Origin: Sphingopyxis sp. USTB-05
GTDB taxonomy: Bacteria > Pseudomonadota > Alphaproteobacteria > Sphingomonadales > Sphingomonadaceae
Length of the DNA: 64,000 nt
Direction of reading: 5' to 3'
Assembly: GCF_023822045.1 (NCBI RefSeq)
Contig: NZ_CP084712.1
Coordinates: forward strand, 3,903,001-3,967,000
This document shows, piece after piece, positions 27,016 through 34,472 of this stretch. Each line of letters begins with the position of its first letter. The first letter of the stretch is position 1. The notes beneath the pieces were generated by a model. The model did not search any database. It was not told where the DNA came from and saw nothing but the letters and a program-made list of their open reading frames with translations. Position numbers and translations under genes: made by a program.

Positions 27016-27515
27016 TCACCGCGCTATTGTTGGCGGCAGCTTCGCCGGCCGTGCCCGACTGGTCGGGGCATTGGGAGGGGACGCTCATCAACTTCCCCGA
27101 ACGGGGGGGCGCTCCGCCCATAACGATCAGTCGGGACATCGGGCCTTGGCCGACGCAGGACGCGACCTGCACGCCTTTTGTGACGACTTATCGTGAGGCT
27201 GGCGTAGTAAAGGGGGTCAAGGACTACAAGCTTTGTCGCGGAACGGGCGCCGACGATCTTTACATCGACGAAGGTGCGGTGCCCGAAGGTCCGGATGTTC
27301 GCCTCCCTGCGCGCCTTTTCGGCGACACGCTCGTCAGCATCTTCAAATATCGCGACCTGTTGCTTCTCGTATCGACGCAAACGGCGGGCGGCATCATGAC
27401 TGAGGATATCGTCACTGCTAAGGACGTACCCGCCGGCGATGCCGTCGTGCAATTAAATGGCAGGTCGCTGCAGCGCCTCGAGCTTCGGCGTAGCGAGAAG
27501 GGTCACGCCCCATGA
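27012..27515 (+). CDS. Secreted protein of unknown function
   Basis: A 167-residue protein that I do not recognise. It starts with a short hydrophobic leader (ITALLLAAASPAVPD), then a beta-rich, lipocalin-like stretch with DWSGHWEGTLINFP and RLFGDTLVSIFKYRDLLLLV. Only two cysteines remain after the leader (TCTPF and KLCRG), which could form a periplasmic disulfide. The GTG start overlaps the receptor stop and its stop overlaps the FKBP start by four bases, so it is co-translated with both. Position suggests a periplasmic ligand-binding or accessory role; this is inference only. Confidence 0.7.
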   Translation: MITALLLAAASPAVPDWSGHWEGTLINFPERGGAPPITISRDIGPWPTQDATCTPFVTTYREAGVVKGVKDYKLCRGTGADDLYIDEGAVPEGPDVRLPARLFGDTLVSIFKYRDLLLLVSTQTAGGIMTEDIVTAKDVPAGDAVVQLNGRSLQRLELRRSEKGHAP

Positions 27516-28009
27516 TCGGAGCCGAGAAGGTCCGCCGCCTCAGCGGCTCGGCCAAGGCAGCCGTGATGCTGGCCGCCATCGGTTGTGCGAGCACTTCTCA
27601 GCCATTCGCGTTTGCAAAAGAGTCGAACTCTACCGCATTTCTTAATCGTAACGCCCGCGAGCAAGGCGTCGTCGTGCTCCCAGGCATTCAATATAGGATT
27701 CTGGCATCGGGATCACAGGATGGCGACCATCCCAAACTGTCCGGCAATCTGACCGTTCATTATGAGGGCAGCTTGCCCTCCGGCGAAATTTTCGACTCCT
27801 CTTTCGCGCGGGGTGACCCGGATACATTTAAGGGGCGTGAAGTAATTCCGGGATGGCAAGTCGCTCTGAGGTTGATGCGCCCCGGCGATGAATGGATGGT
27901 CTATATCCCGGCGGAGCTTGCCTATGGGGCAAAAGGTGCGGGGCCGATTCCCCCTGACAGTGCGCTCATATTTCGCATTCATCTGATATCTGCGGCGGCG
28001 GAGCAATGA
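27512..28009 (+). CDS. FKBP-type peptidyl-prolyl cis-trans isomerase, exported
   Basis: A 165-residue protein with an N-terminal export signal (VMLAAIGCASTSQPFAFA; an imperfect lipobox around Cys25 is possible) and one FKBP domain from about residue 60: LTVHYEGSLPSGEIFDSS, VIPGWQVALRLMRPGDEWMV, YIPAELAYGAKGAG and IPPDSALIFRIHLI. FKBPs rotate X-Pro peptide bonds. Here the gene is sandwiched, with four-base overlaps on both sides, between a secreted unknown protein and a prolyl-oligopeptidase-type peptidase, which suggests it prepares proline bonds in an imported peptide or folds its operon partners in the periplasm. Confidence 0.9.
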   Translation: MIGAEKVRRLSGSAKAAVMLAAIGCASTSQPFAFAKESNSTAFLNRNAREQGVVVLPGIQYRILASGSQDGDHPKLSGNLTVHYEGSLPSGEIFDSSFARGDPDTFKGREVIPGWQVALRLMRPGDEWMVYIPAELAYGAKGAGPIPPDSALIFRIHLISAAAEQ

Positions 28010-29970
28010 TTGCGGCACCATTCCTGCGCAGTTTGGGCGCTATGCTGCTTGCGCTTGGAGTCTCCGCTGCTGCACTCGGCAGTTCGCAGCAGTCCAGGTC
28101 GCCGGGGCGCGATATTCAAGAGGTAGGCGCGGCGCGCCTGGAACATCTGCCTCTGATTAAGGAGGCAGATCTCGAAGCCGCTCGCGCATATGAATCGCTT
28201 CGCGGCGTCAGTCTGCTCGATTGGTTTGAGGATGGCTCCTTGCTCATCCAGGCGCGAGACGGCGCGGCGAACCAGCTTTTTCGCCTGGCCGCGCCCAAAG
28301 GAATGCGGCAGCAGCTTACCACCGCGGCTGATCCCCCTATTATCGGCTTTCCCCTGGCGGGCGGTGGTTTCGCCTACATCCGCGATGCGGCGGGAGACGA
28401 ATGGTACGAAGTCCTGCTCGCTGGAATTGGTACGGCCCCGCGGCGGCTCAGCGAGCCCGATACGCGAAATCTTCTGACGGCGGTCAGTCCCGACCGACGA
28501 CACGTAGCTTGGGCGAGCGTCGCGCGCGGTTCCGCCGAACATGAGGTGGTTGTTGTCGATGCGTCCAAGCCCGACCTGCCAAAGCGCGTCTACAAGGACG
28601 CGGGCTCGGCCTTTCCGGTGGCTTTCTCGAACGATGGCAATCGCCTCATAATTTCGCGCCAAATCGCGCCAACCGAACGTTCGATGGTACTGGTCGATCT
28701 GGTCACGGGAACGACAACGCCGGTCGCCGGCGAGCAAGGCGCGATGCTCCGCGACCCCCAATTCTTTCCCGATGATCAATCGATAATCTATGTCAGCGAT
28801 GCGGGATCGGATGCGATGCGGCTGGTCAGCCTTGACCTGCGGAGCGGCAAGCAGCGCGACCTTACGCGGCGCAGCGGATGGAATGTCGAGCTATTCGACT
28901 TGGCGCCTGATGGGAGATCGGCAGCCTATACTGTCAACGCCGACGGCTATTCCGAGCTTTATCTGATCGATATTGCAAGCGGTCGCGTGCATCCTGGCCC
29001 GAAGTTGCCCCGCGGCGTTATCTCTACCTTGCGTTATTCTCCCGACGGCAGTCGGATCGCCTTCGGGCTTGCGACGGCGACGTCGCCCGGCGATGTGTGG
29101 GTCTTGAGGCTCGCAGGGCAAAAGCTCGAGCGCTGGACAATACCGGACTCGGAAATCGCGTTGACGGATGGGTTTATCGAACCAAAGCTGATCCGTTTCC
29201 GGTCATTCGACGGTCTCCAAATTCCAGCGTTTCTATATCGTCCCGAGACCGCCAAGGCGAACGTACGAATACCGGTCATCATCGATTTCCACGGTGGTCC
29301 GGAGGATCAGGCAAGGCCCGTTTATAGGAGCGACCTACAATATTATGCTCGGTCGCTCGGCGCGGCTGTCATTCAGCCCAATGTTCGGGGAAGCGCAGGT
29401 TATGGCAAGCACTTTATGAGCTTGGACAACGGAATGAAACGCGAGGACGCGGTTCGCGATGTCGGCGCATTGCTTGAGTGGGTCGCTAGCCAACGCGACT
29501 TGGACCCGAAGCGCGTCATCGTCTCGGGCGGTTCCTATGGTGGTTATCTCACTCTTGCCAGCCTGATCCATTATCCGGATCGCCTTGCCGGAGGGGCCGA
29601 TGCCTATGGCGTATCCAATTTCATTACATTTCTCGAGAGTACGGCGGAGTATCGACGGGCCCTCCGGCGGCCTGAATATGGCGACGAGCGCGATGTAGAA
29701 ATGCGGAAATTTCTAAAGGCGATTTCTCCGCTCACGAATGTGGAGCGCATGCAGAAGCCATTGCTTGTGATGCAAGGGGCCAATGATCCGCGGGTCCCGC
29801 GATCGGAATCAGATCAAATCGTCTCGGCATTGCGGGCGCGAGGAATTCATGCGCCATATATCCTTTTCGGTGACGAGGGCCATGGTTTTCGCAAAGAAGC
29901 GAATCAGACGCTCCGTATCGCTGCCCAAGCCACCTTCATGGCCGCGCTGTTCAGGAGTTCAGGGCGGTAA
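28006..29970 (+). CDS. S9 family peptidase (prolyl oligopeptidase type), secreted
   Basis: A 654-residue paralogue of the minus-strand S9 peptidase. A signal peptide covers residues 1-28 (AMLLALGVSAAALGS). The propeller shows repeated blades ending LDLRSGK or IDIASGR. The hydrolase domain has Ser510 in VSGGSYGGYL, Asp594 in QGANDPRVP and His626 in GDEGHGFRKE. It is the last gene of the esterase-sigma-FecR-receptor operon, its start overlapping the FKBP stop. It probably degrades the receptor ligand after import; lasso-peptide isopeptidases in related bacteria have the same fold and the same receptor/sigma neighbours, but no lasso-peptide synthesis genes are present here. Confidence 0.91.
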   Translation: MIAAPFLRSLGAMLLALGVSAAALGSSQQSRSPGRDIQEVGAARLEHLPLIKEADLEAARAYESLRGVSLLDWFEDGSLLIQARDGAANQLFRLAAPKGMRQQLTTAADPPIIGFPLAGGGFAYIRDAAGDEWYEVLLAGIGTAPRRLSEPDTRNLLTAVSPDRRHVAWASVARGSAEHEVVVVDASKPDLPKRVYKDAGSAFPVAFSNDGNRLIISRQIAPTERSMVLVDLVTGTTTPVAGEQGAMLRDPQFFPDDQSIIYVSDAGSDAMRLVSLDLRSGKQRDLTRRSGWNVELFDLAPDGRSAAYTVNADGYSELYLIDIASGRVHPGPKLPRGVISTLRYSPDGSRIAFGLATATSPGDVWVLRLAGQKLERWTIPDSEIALTDGFIEPKLIRFRSFDGLQIPAFLYRPETAKANVRIPVIIDFHGGPEDQARPVYRSDLQYYARSLGAAVIQPNVRGSAGYGKHFMSLDNGMKREDAVRDVGALLEWVASQRDLDPKRVIVSGGSYGGYLTLASLIHYPDRLAGGADAYGVSNFITFLESTAEYRRALRRPEYGDERDVEMRKFLKAISPLTNVERMQKPLLVMQGANDPRVPRSESDQIVSALRARGIHAPYILFGDEGHGFRKEANQTLRIAAQATFMAALFRSSGR

Positions 29971-30137
29971 GCGATAGATGTCGTGCGGTTTCGCTACGCC
30001 GCCATGGTTTGCGTTCGAAAAGCAGGACTAATTTCGGTAAATCCCCGATGCGGTGAGAGAATTCGACCGAAATTTCCCCACCTGGACATAGGTATCGGCT
30101 ATTCGCCCCGGTCTGACGGCACATTAAACGTCAACGA

Positions 30138-30308
30138 GTGGCCAATATATGGCTCGAAGGAAATGACAGCGCCTATCAGGGCTGGGAGGCATGGTGGATC
30201 GGGGTGGGTGCCGGCTTTTTATTGTGCGCTGTCGTTTACCTGATCACGTGGGCAGCCGTCGCCACAGCCAAATGGATATGGCGTGGGCGCCAAAACCGCC
30301 AACCCTAG
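30138..30308 (+). CDS. Possible small single-span membrane protein
   Basis: A 56-residue frame from GTG 30138: a polar start (ANIWLEGNDSAYQGWEAWW), one strong hydrophobic helix (GVGAGFLLCAVVYLITWAAV) and a basic tail ending RGRQNRQP. The topology looks natural, but there is no ribosome-binding site I trust, and the surroundings are gene remnants. It converges with the phage-like fragment at 30349. It could be a holin-sized phage protein or the tail of a lost gene. Confidence 0.35.
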   Translation: MANIWLEGNDSAYQGWEAWWIGVGAGFLLCAVVYLITWAAVATAKWIWRGRQNRQP

Positions 30309-30348
30309 GGAGCGCGCCGCCTCAGCAACGCGCGCGGCCGCGCAACCG

Positions 30349-30768
30349 TCATCCCTTCCCCAGCTGCTGATCGATCAGCCCCGGCAACGAAGCCTGCGCC
30401 TCGCGCATGATCGAAGGCACGTCGACCCGGGCGGCGCGCGAGGTGCGACGGATGCCGACAAAAGCGACGATCGTCTCGGCGGCAACTTGCCCCTTCCGCA
30501 GTCCGCCATTCTTGCGCAGCGACTTCGCCGACCGGGACTTCCCCGCGGCGCTGAGGCTCGCACCCTGCACGACAAGCAACGCGCGGCCGCTGGGGGTCAG
30601 CACGAAAACGAGTGGCCCGATTCTGGTTGCCAGGCCGAGGCCGTTATAGGTTTCCGGCGTGACGCTGCGCCTGCCGACCCGCGCCGGAATGTCGTCGCTC
30701 GCGATCCAAAACCGCCTGCCCTTGCGCGGCGATATCTCGGCGCCTGCGGTATAGGCGAAGTCGGGCAT
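30349..30768 (-). pseudogene. Phage-like protein fragment
   Basis: A 139-residue frame. GRRFWIASDDIPARVGRRSV, TPETYNGLG, GRALLVVQGASLSAAGKSRS and PSIMREAQASLPGLI follow the pattern of the C-terminal half of DUF6441-type phage structural proteins, as far as I can recall that family; those proteins are usually about 200 residues. A stop codon lies immediately before the ATG and there is no ribosome-binding site, so the N-terminal part is missing. The plus-strand frame over the same bases looks like a shadow. I treat it as a prophage remnant with limited certainty. Confidence 0.4.
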
Positions 30769-30922
30769 TTATATACATGAGAAAGCAGAGCGGAAGTGAC
30801 ACAGGCGGGTTTCTCCAATGAGATTTATATAACGCCCGCTATGATCGAGGCTGGGGCATCGGTTTTGCGCTTTGCTGGCGCTGGCCTTTGGGATGGGGGC
30901 CGAGAGGCCCCACTATACGAAA

Positions 30923-31288
30923 CTAAAGCCGCCGCAACGCGTCGTCATACGCTTTCAGACCGTCCCACAATGAATTGAATCGCGCTCTCGTCGTTGAAGG
31001 CGCATCAATCGCTGAAACCTGCTTCACATATGTATGGGCAAGACTGTCGCGGACGGTCTTAAGGTTGCTCAATTCCGCAACAAACTTGGTATGTACCGCG
31101 ACGTTTATCGTTTTTCCAATTTCTTCAATCGTCACTATGCCAACGAGGCGAATAAGCATCGATCGAAAATGAGCCTCGTGATCGAAACCGTAGGTCCTTT
31201 TGACGACCTGCTTTTCGACGAATTTCAGATTTGCCGCATCACTTACCTTCCTACGGCAGTGGCACATAATAACTTCGTCCATCGACAT
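30923..31288 (-). pseudogene. HEPN-domain protein, C-terminal fragment
   Basis: The minus-strand frame ends in FVAELSNLKTVRDSLAHTYVK and FNSLWDGLKAYDDALRRL. The RDSLAH hexamer (30,0xx side of position 31034-31051) is the R-x4-H motif of HEPN ribonuclease-type domains, here in a RiboL-PSP-HEPN-like setting; the preceding VEKQVVKRTYGFDHEAHF helix also fits. The frame stays open to 31528, but from about 31290 leftmost coding evidence switches to the plus strand (next entry), so the true N terminus is lost. HEPN proteins are common in toxin-antitoxin and phage-defence loci. This copy is very likely dead. Confidence 0.5.
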
Positions 31289-31294
31289 CTCGAG

Positions 31295-31825
31295 GCGCGC
31301 CGCGCAAGTCTCGATGACGTGGCGCCAGAGCCTGCCGCAAATGCTAAGGTTGCGATTGGTTTCTCGGAGGTGGTCGCACACCAGTTCTCGTTGAAGGTCG
31401 AACAAATCCTCAAAGCGTGGAATTTTCCTGGCGAATGCCGCGTCTATTACGACAAGGATGCGAGCGATTTCGTCATCGACGGTAAACCGAGAGGCAGTCG
31501 CGGCAAGGGACTGCGCGCAATTACGCATGCCGCCGTTTCGATCACATTACTCGAATATTGCCAGGAGCATGAACTACCGCACCCGGGCTTTCTGCTTCTG
31601 GACTCCCCGCTCCTTGCCTATTTCAAGCCCGAAGGGGACGAGGATACCGCGCTGCAAGGTACTGATCTGAAAGAGCGCTTCTATGGCTACCTCAAGGCAC
31701 ATCATGGCGTTGAAAGCCAAGTTATCATCATTGAAAATCAGCATCCGCCAGATAGCGAACTCGAGGGCCTCAACCTTACAGTGTTTACGCGCAACCCGGC
31801 TGAGGGGCGCTTCGGGCTGTTGTAA
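31295..31825 (+). pseudogene. SMC/Rad50-like ATPase, C-terminal fragment
   Basis: The plus-strand frame contains FSLKVEQILKAWNFPGECRV, DFVIDGKPRGSRGKGLRAIT (an ABC-signature-like turn) and GFLLLDSPLLAY (a Walker-B-like strand), then QVIIIENQHPP. This is the tail of a large ATPase of the kind found in defence islands. The N-terminal P-loop and coiled coils are missing. The nominal frame begins at 31034, but its first ~85 residues are antisense to the HEPN fragment and look artificial. Both fragments lose their N termini at about 31.29 kb, which points to one deletion junction. Confidence 0.55.
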
Positions 31826-32253
31826 GCACACTCAGGTCGCGCGCTTTTTGGCACTCACGCCCTTCTCCTCTTGCGCAAGCTGCAACGAATGAGGAGCTGG
31901 TTTCGCGTTGAGTAGTCAGCATGTCGAACGAACGAAATCGGGCGCATTGCTGATTTCCTGCTCTGACATTCGCGAACGGCAGGTTTCAGGCTGCCGCCTC
32001 GCGGCCGGCTACGGCTTAGATCAGGCGCGTTCCTGCCGGTAAGTTCTGAAGCACCCGAACGGCAGCTCTCAGGCATCGGTCTCGTGGCCGGCTATGACCG
32101 GGATCAGGCGCAAAGCAGCCTTTACAGATCACCTCACCAACGGCTATCGCGGCAGCGTGCTCGCAATCGTGAGTACACCTACTGAGTACACATGCGTCGT
32201 TTCACGTCGCGTAAAATGTCGGAAAACCGTGGGCTTCCAGCCCATCCGACCCC
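31826..32253. other. Gene-free stretch with degenerate repeats
   Basis: About 430 bases with no credible gene. It holds two copies of a 56-base repeat (see 31973-32111) and the short direct repeat GAGTACAC at 32171-32178 and 32184-32191. The right end leads into the tRNA attachment-site copy. Confidence 0.5.
31973..32111. repeat. Two degenerate 56-base direct repeats
   Basis: Units at 31973-32028 and 32056-32111 start with CGAACGGCAG and end with ATCAGGCGC. They align without gaps at 44 of 56 positions, with a period of 83 bases. They may be remnants of a repeated intergenic element or of duplicated gene ends. Confidence 0.6.
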
Positions 32254-32270
32254 TCCCGTAGGGGTCACCA
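32254..32270 (+). repeat. Copy of tRNA-Glu 3' end (probable att site)
   Basis: TCCCGTAGGGGTCACCA is an exact 17-base duplicate of the last 17 bases of the tRNA-Glu gene (32380-32396), including the encoded CCA. Upstream bases do not continue the tRNA. Such partial 3'-end copies are the usual scar of site-specific integration at a tRNA gene. It lies where accessory debris on the left meets the catabolic region on the right. Confidence 0.6.
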
Positions 32271-32321
32271 TCGGTCACGGGAGCGGTCGGCTCCCCTTTT
32301 CCGCAAATTTCCGACCCACAA

Positions 32322-32396
32322 GGCCCCTTCGTCTAGCGGTCAGGACGCGGCCCTCTCACGGCTGAAACACGGGTTCGATTCCCGTAGGGGTCACCA
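32322..32396 (+). tRNA. tRNA-Glu (anticodon CTC)
   Basis: The sequence folds as a cloverleaf: acceptor GGCCCCT pairs with AGGGGTC, the anticodon stem CGGCC/GGCTG encloses loop CTCTCAC with anticodon CTC, and the T-arm is CGGGTTCGATTCCCG. The CCA end is encoded. It matches bacterial tRNA-Glu in the D-arm TCGTCTAGCGGTCAGGAC. No integrase gene is adjacent. Confidence 0.93.
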
Positions 32397-32426
32397 ATAT
32401 TTCGCCCGCGATCAGTGTGACGGCAG

Positions 32427-33530
32427 TTATATGTCGAACAGGTCGGAAAAGCCGTGCGGTTGCGACCGCAGATATTGCGGCGGCGCGGTCACGCGCGCCC
32501 CCAGATGCGCGGCGGCATGCCAGGGCCAGCGCGGGTCGAACAGGATCGTGCGCGCCAGCGCCACCAGATCGGCGTCGCCCGTCGCAACGATCGCCTCCGC
32601 CTGATCATAATCGGTGATCAGTCCGACCGCGACGACGGGCATGGCCACCGCTTGCTTCACCGCGCGCGCGAGGGGAACCTGATAGCCGGGTCCAACCGGA
32701 ATATCCTGCCGCGGATCTAGCCCGCCGCTCGACACATGGATCGCGGCGCAACCGCGCGCTTCCAGCGCCTGCGCGAACGCCACCGTCTGTTCGATCGTCC
32801 AGCCGCCGTCGACCCAGTCGGTCCCCGACACGCGGACGGTGACCGGACGGTCCGCGGGAAAAGCCTGCCGCACCGCGTCGAACACCTCGAGCGGGAAACG
32901 CATCCGGTTTTCGAGGCTGCCGCCATAGTCGTCGGTCCGCCGGTTCGAGAGCGGCGAGAGAAACTGATGCAGCAGATAGCCATGCGCACCGTGCAGTTGG
33001 ACGGCGTCGATGCCGAGACGCGCCGCGCGCACCGCGGCGGCGGCGAAAGCGTCGCGAACACGGGCCAGGCCGGCGCGATCGAGTTCGTGCGGCGCGACCT
33101 GCCCCTCGGCGAAGGCCAGCGCCGACGGCGCCTCGGTCGGCCAGCCGTTCGGGTCGCCCGGCGGCAGTTGTGCGCCGCCCTTCCACGGTACTTCGGTCGA
33201 CGCCTTGCGGCCGGCATGGCCAAGCTGGATCGCGACCGGCATGTCGGACCAACGGCGAACGGAATCGAGGGTGCGCGCCATCGCGGCCTCGGTCGCGTCG
33301 TCCCATAGGCCGACGTCGGCGTGGCTGATCCGCCCTTCGGGCAACACCGCCGTCGCCTCGATCGTCAGCAACGCCGCCCCCGATAGCGCGAGATTGCCCA
33401 GATGAATGAGGTGCCAGTCGGTCATGCAGCCGTCGATCGCCGAATATTGGCACATCGGCGCGATCACGATGCGGTTGCGCAAGGCAAGGCGGCCGACCGG
33501 CAAGGGCGTGAACAGGGCAGGATAGGACAC
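32427..33530 (-). CDS. NADH:flavin oxidoreductase, old yellow enzyme family (YqjM-like)
   Basis: A 367-residue FMN ene-reductase. APMCQYSAIDGCMTDWHLIH has the redox-tuning Cys27 typical of YqjM-like enzymes; QLGHAGRK, LHGAHGYLLHQFLSPLSNRR and DYGGSLENRMRFPLEV are the FMN and substrate-site motifs. It reduces alpha,beta-unsaturated carbonyls with NAD(P)H. The GTG start follows GCGGAG at six bases. It lies 34 bases after an SDR gene on the same strand and converges on the tRNA. In this context it may saturate a ring or side-chain enone. Confidence 0.9.
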   Translation of the reverse strand: MSYPALFTPLPVGRLALRNRIVIAPMCQYSAIDGCMTDWHLIHLGNLALSGAALLTIEATAVLPEGRISHADVGLWDDATEAAMARTLDSVRRWSDMPVAIQLGHAGRKASTEVPWKGGAQLPPGDPNGWPTEAPSALAFAEGQVAPHELDRAGLARVRDAFAAAAVRAARLGIDAVQLHGAHGYLLHQFLSPLSNRRTDDYGGSLENRMRFPLEVFDAVRQAFPADRPVTVRVSGTDWVDGGWTIEQTVAFAQALEARGCAAIHVSSGGLDPRQDIPVGPGYQVPLARAVKQAVAMPVVAVGLITDYDQAEAIVATGDADLVALARTILFDPRWPWHAAAHLGARVTAPPQYLRSQPHGFSDLFDI

Positions 33531-33564
33531 GATATGCTCCGCTTTGGTGTGACGGGCCTGCGCC

Positions 33565-34347
33565 CTACACGCCCATCATACCGGCGGTCGTCGCGCCGTC
33601 GATCACATAGTCGGCGCCCGAGATAAAAGCCGCCTCGTCAGAGGCGAGGAAGGCGACGAGCGCGCTCACCTCGCCGAGCTGCGCCATACGTTTCATCGGC
33701 GCCATCCCTTCGAACGCCGCGCGCGCGGCGACCGGATCGGGGGAGCGATCGATGACGCCGCGGATCATGTCGGTTTCGACGACGCCGGGCAGCACCGCGT
33801 TGACGCGAATCGCATATCCCTGCCCCGCGCAATGGATCGCCGCCGATTTGACCAGCGCGACGACCGCCGCCTTGGTCACCGAATAGGCGACGTAATTGCC
33901 CATCGCGCGGTGCGCGTTCATCGACGAATTGACGATGATCGAACCTTGGGGCCCTTGCGGGTTCTTCGCCATCGCGCGGATCGCGTGCTGGACGGTGAGC
34001 ATGACGCCCGTCTGGTTCACCCCGACGATATGGTCCCATGCGTCGATGCCGATATCCTCGACGCTTGCATCGCCCGCCTCGGTCCCGGCGTTGGCGAAGG
34101 CGATGTCGAGCCGGCCATATTCGGCCTCGATCTCGGCCATCAGCGCATCCCAAGCCGCTGCGTCCTCGACGCGGTGGGCGCGGAAGATTGCACCGGTCCG
34201 GTCCTCAACCGTGGCCGCCGCCTCGGCGTTCGAGCCGGTGAACACGACCTTCGCACCTTCGTTCGTCAACCGCTCGACCGTCGCGGCACCGATTCCGCTC
34301 GTCCCGCCGGTGACCAGGGCGACCTTGCCGCCGAGCCTCTGCTGCAT
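33565..34347 (-). CDS. SDR family oxidoreductase
   Basis: A 260-residue classical short-chain dehydrogenase: GKVALVTGGTSGIGAATVER cofactor motif, AFANAG, the active-site NSSMNAH serine with YSVTK, and a C-terminal SGADYVIDGATTAGMMGV. The start follows GAGGAGAGG. It is the first gene of a two-gene operon with the old yellow enzyme. It probably interconverts an alcohol and a ketone of the same substrate; specificity cannot be read. Confidence 0.9.
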   Translation of the reverse strand: MQQRLGGKVALVTGGTSGIGAATVERLTNEGAKVVFTGSNAEAAATVEDRTGAIFRAHRVEDAAAWDALMAEIEAEYGRLDIAFANAGTEAGDASVEDIGIDAWDHIVGVNQTGVMLTVQHAIRAMAKNPQGPQGSIIVNSSMNAHRAMGNYVAYSVTKAAVVALVKSAAIHCAGQGYAIRVNAVLPGVVETDMIRGVIDRSPDPVAARAAFEGMAPMKRMAQLGEVSALVAFLASDEAAFISGADYVIDGATTAGMMGV

Positions 34348-34472
34348 CGCGCCTCTCCTCTCGCTGTTCCTCTTGCCAGTTTCGCTACATCGGTGAACCT
34401 ATCAATACAGCAAGGTGACGCGGGCGCGCCGCGAACGCATGTTGCGCCGATAACAGGAGGAGAGGACCGGCG

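Noticed and set aside
18424..29970. A lasso-peptide biosynthesis cluster.
   Set aside because: Isopeptidase-like S9, FecI/FecR and TonB receptor genes are present, but no precursor peptide, B protease or C cyclase gene can be found in or near the operon.
30283..30780. A 165-codon plus-strand frame over the phage-like fragment.
   Set aside because: Its composition (Arg/Ala/Gln-rich, no structure) is that of an antisense shadow; the minus-strand frame has a natural protein pattern.
30796..30978. A 60-codon plus-strand frame beginning near EIYITPAMIEAGASVLR.
   Set aside because: The first part looks protein-like and may be another remnant, but the rest turns random and there is no ribosome-binding site, so it is not listed as a gene.
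30923..31528. A complete 201-residue HEPN protein.
   Set aside because: Its first ~80 codons are antisense to convincing ATPase coding sequence on the plus strand; only the C-terminal part has HEPN features.
31973..32191. A CRISPR-like array.
   Set aside because: Only two diverged copies, no uniform spacers and no cas genes.
32254..32396. Two tandem tRNA-Glu genes.
   Set aside because: Only the last 17 bases are duplicated; the bases before 32254 do not form a T-arm, anticodon arm or acceptor partner.
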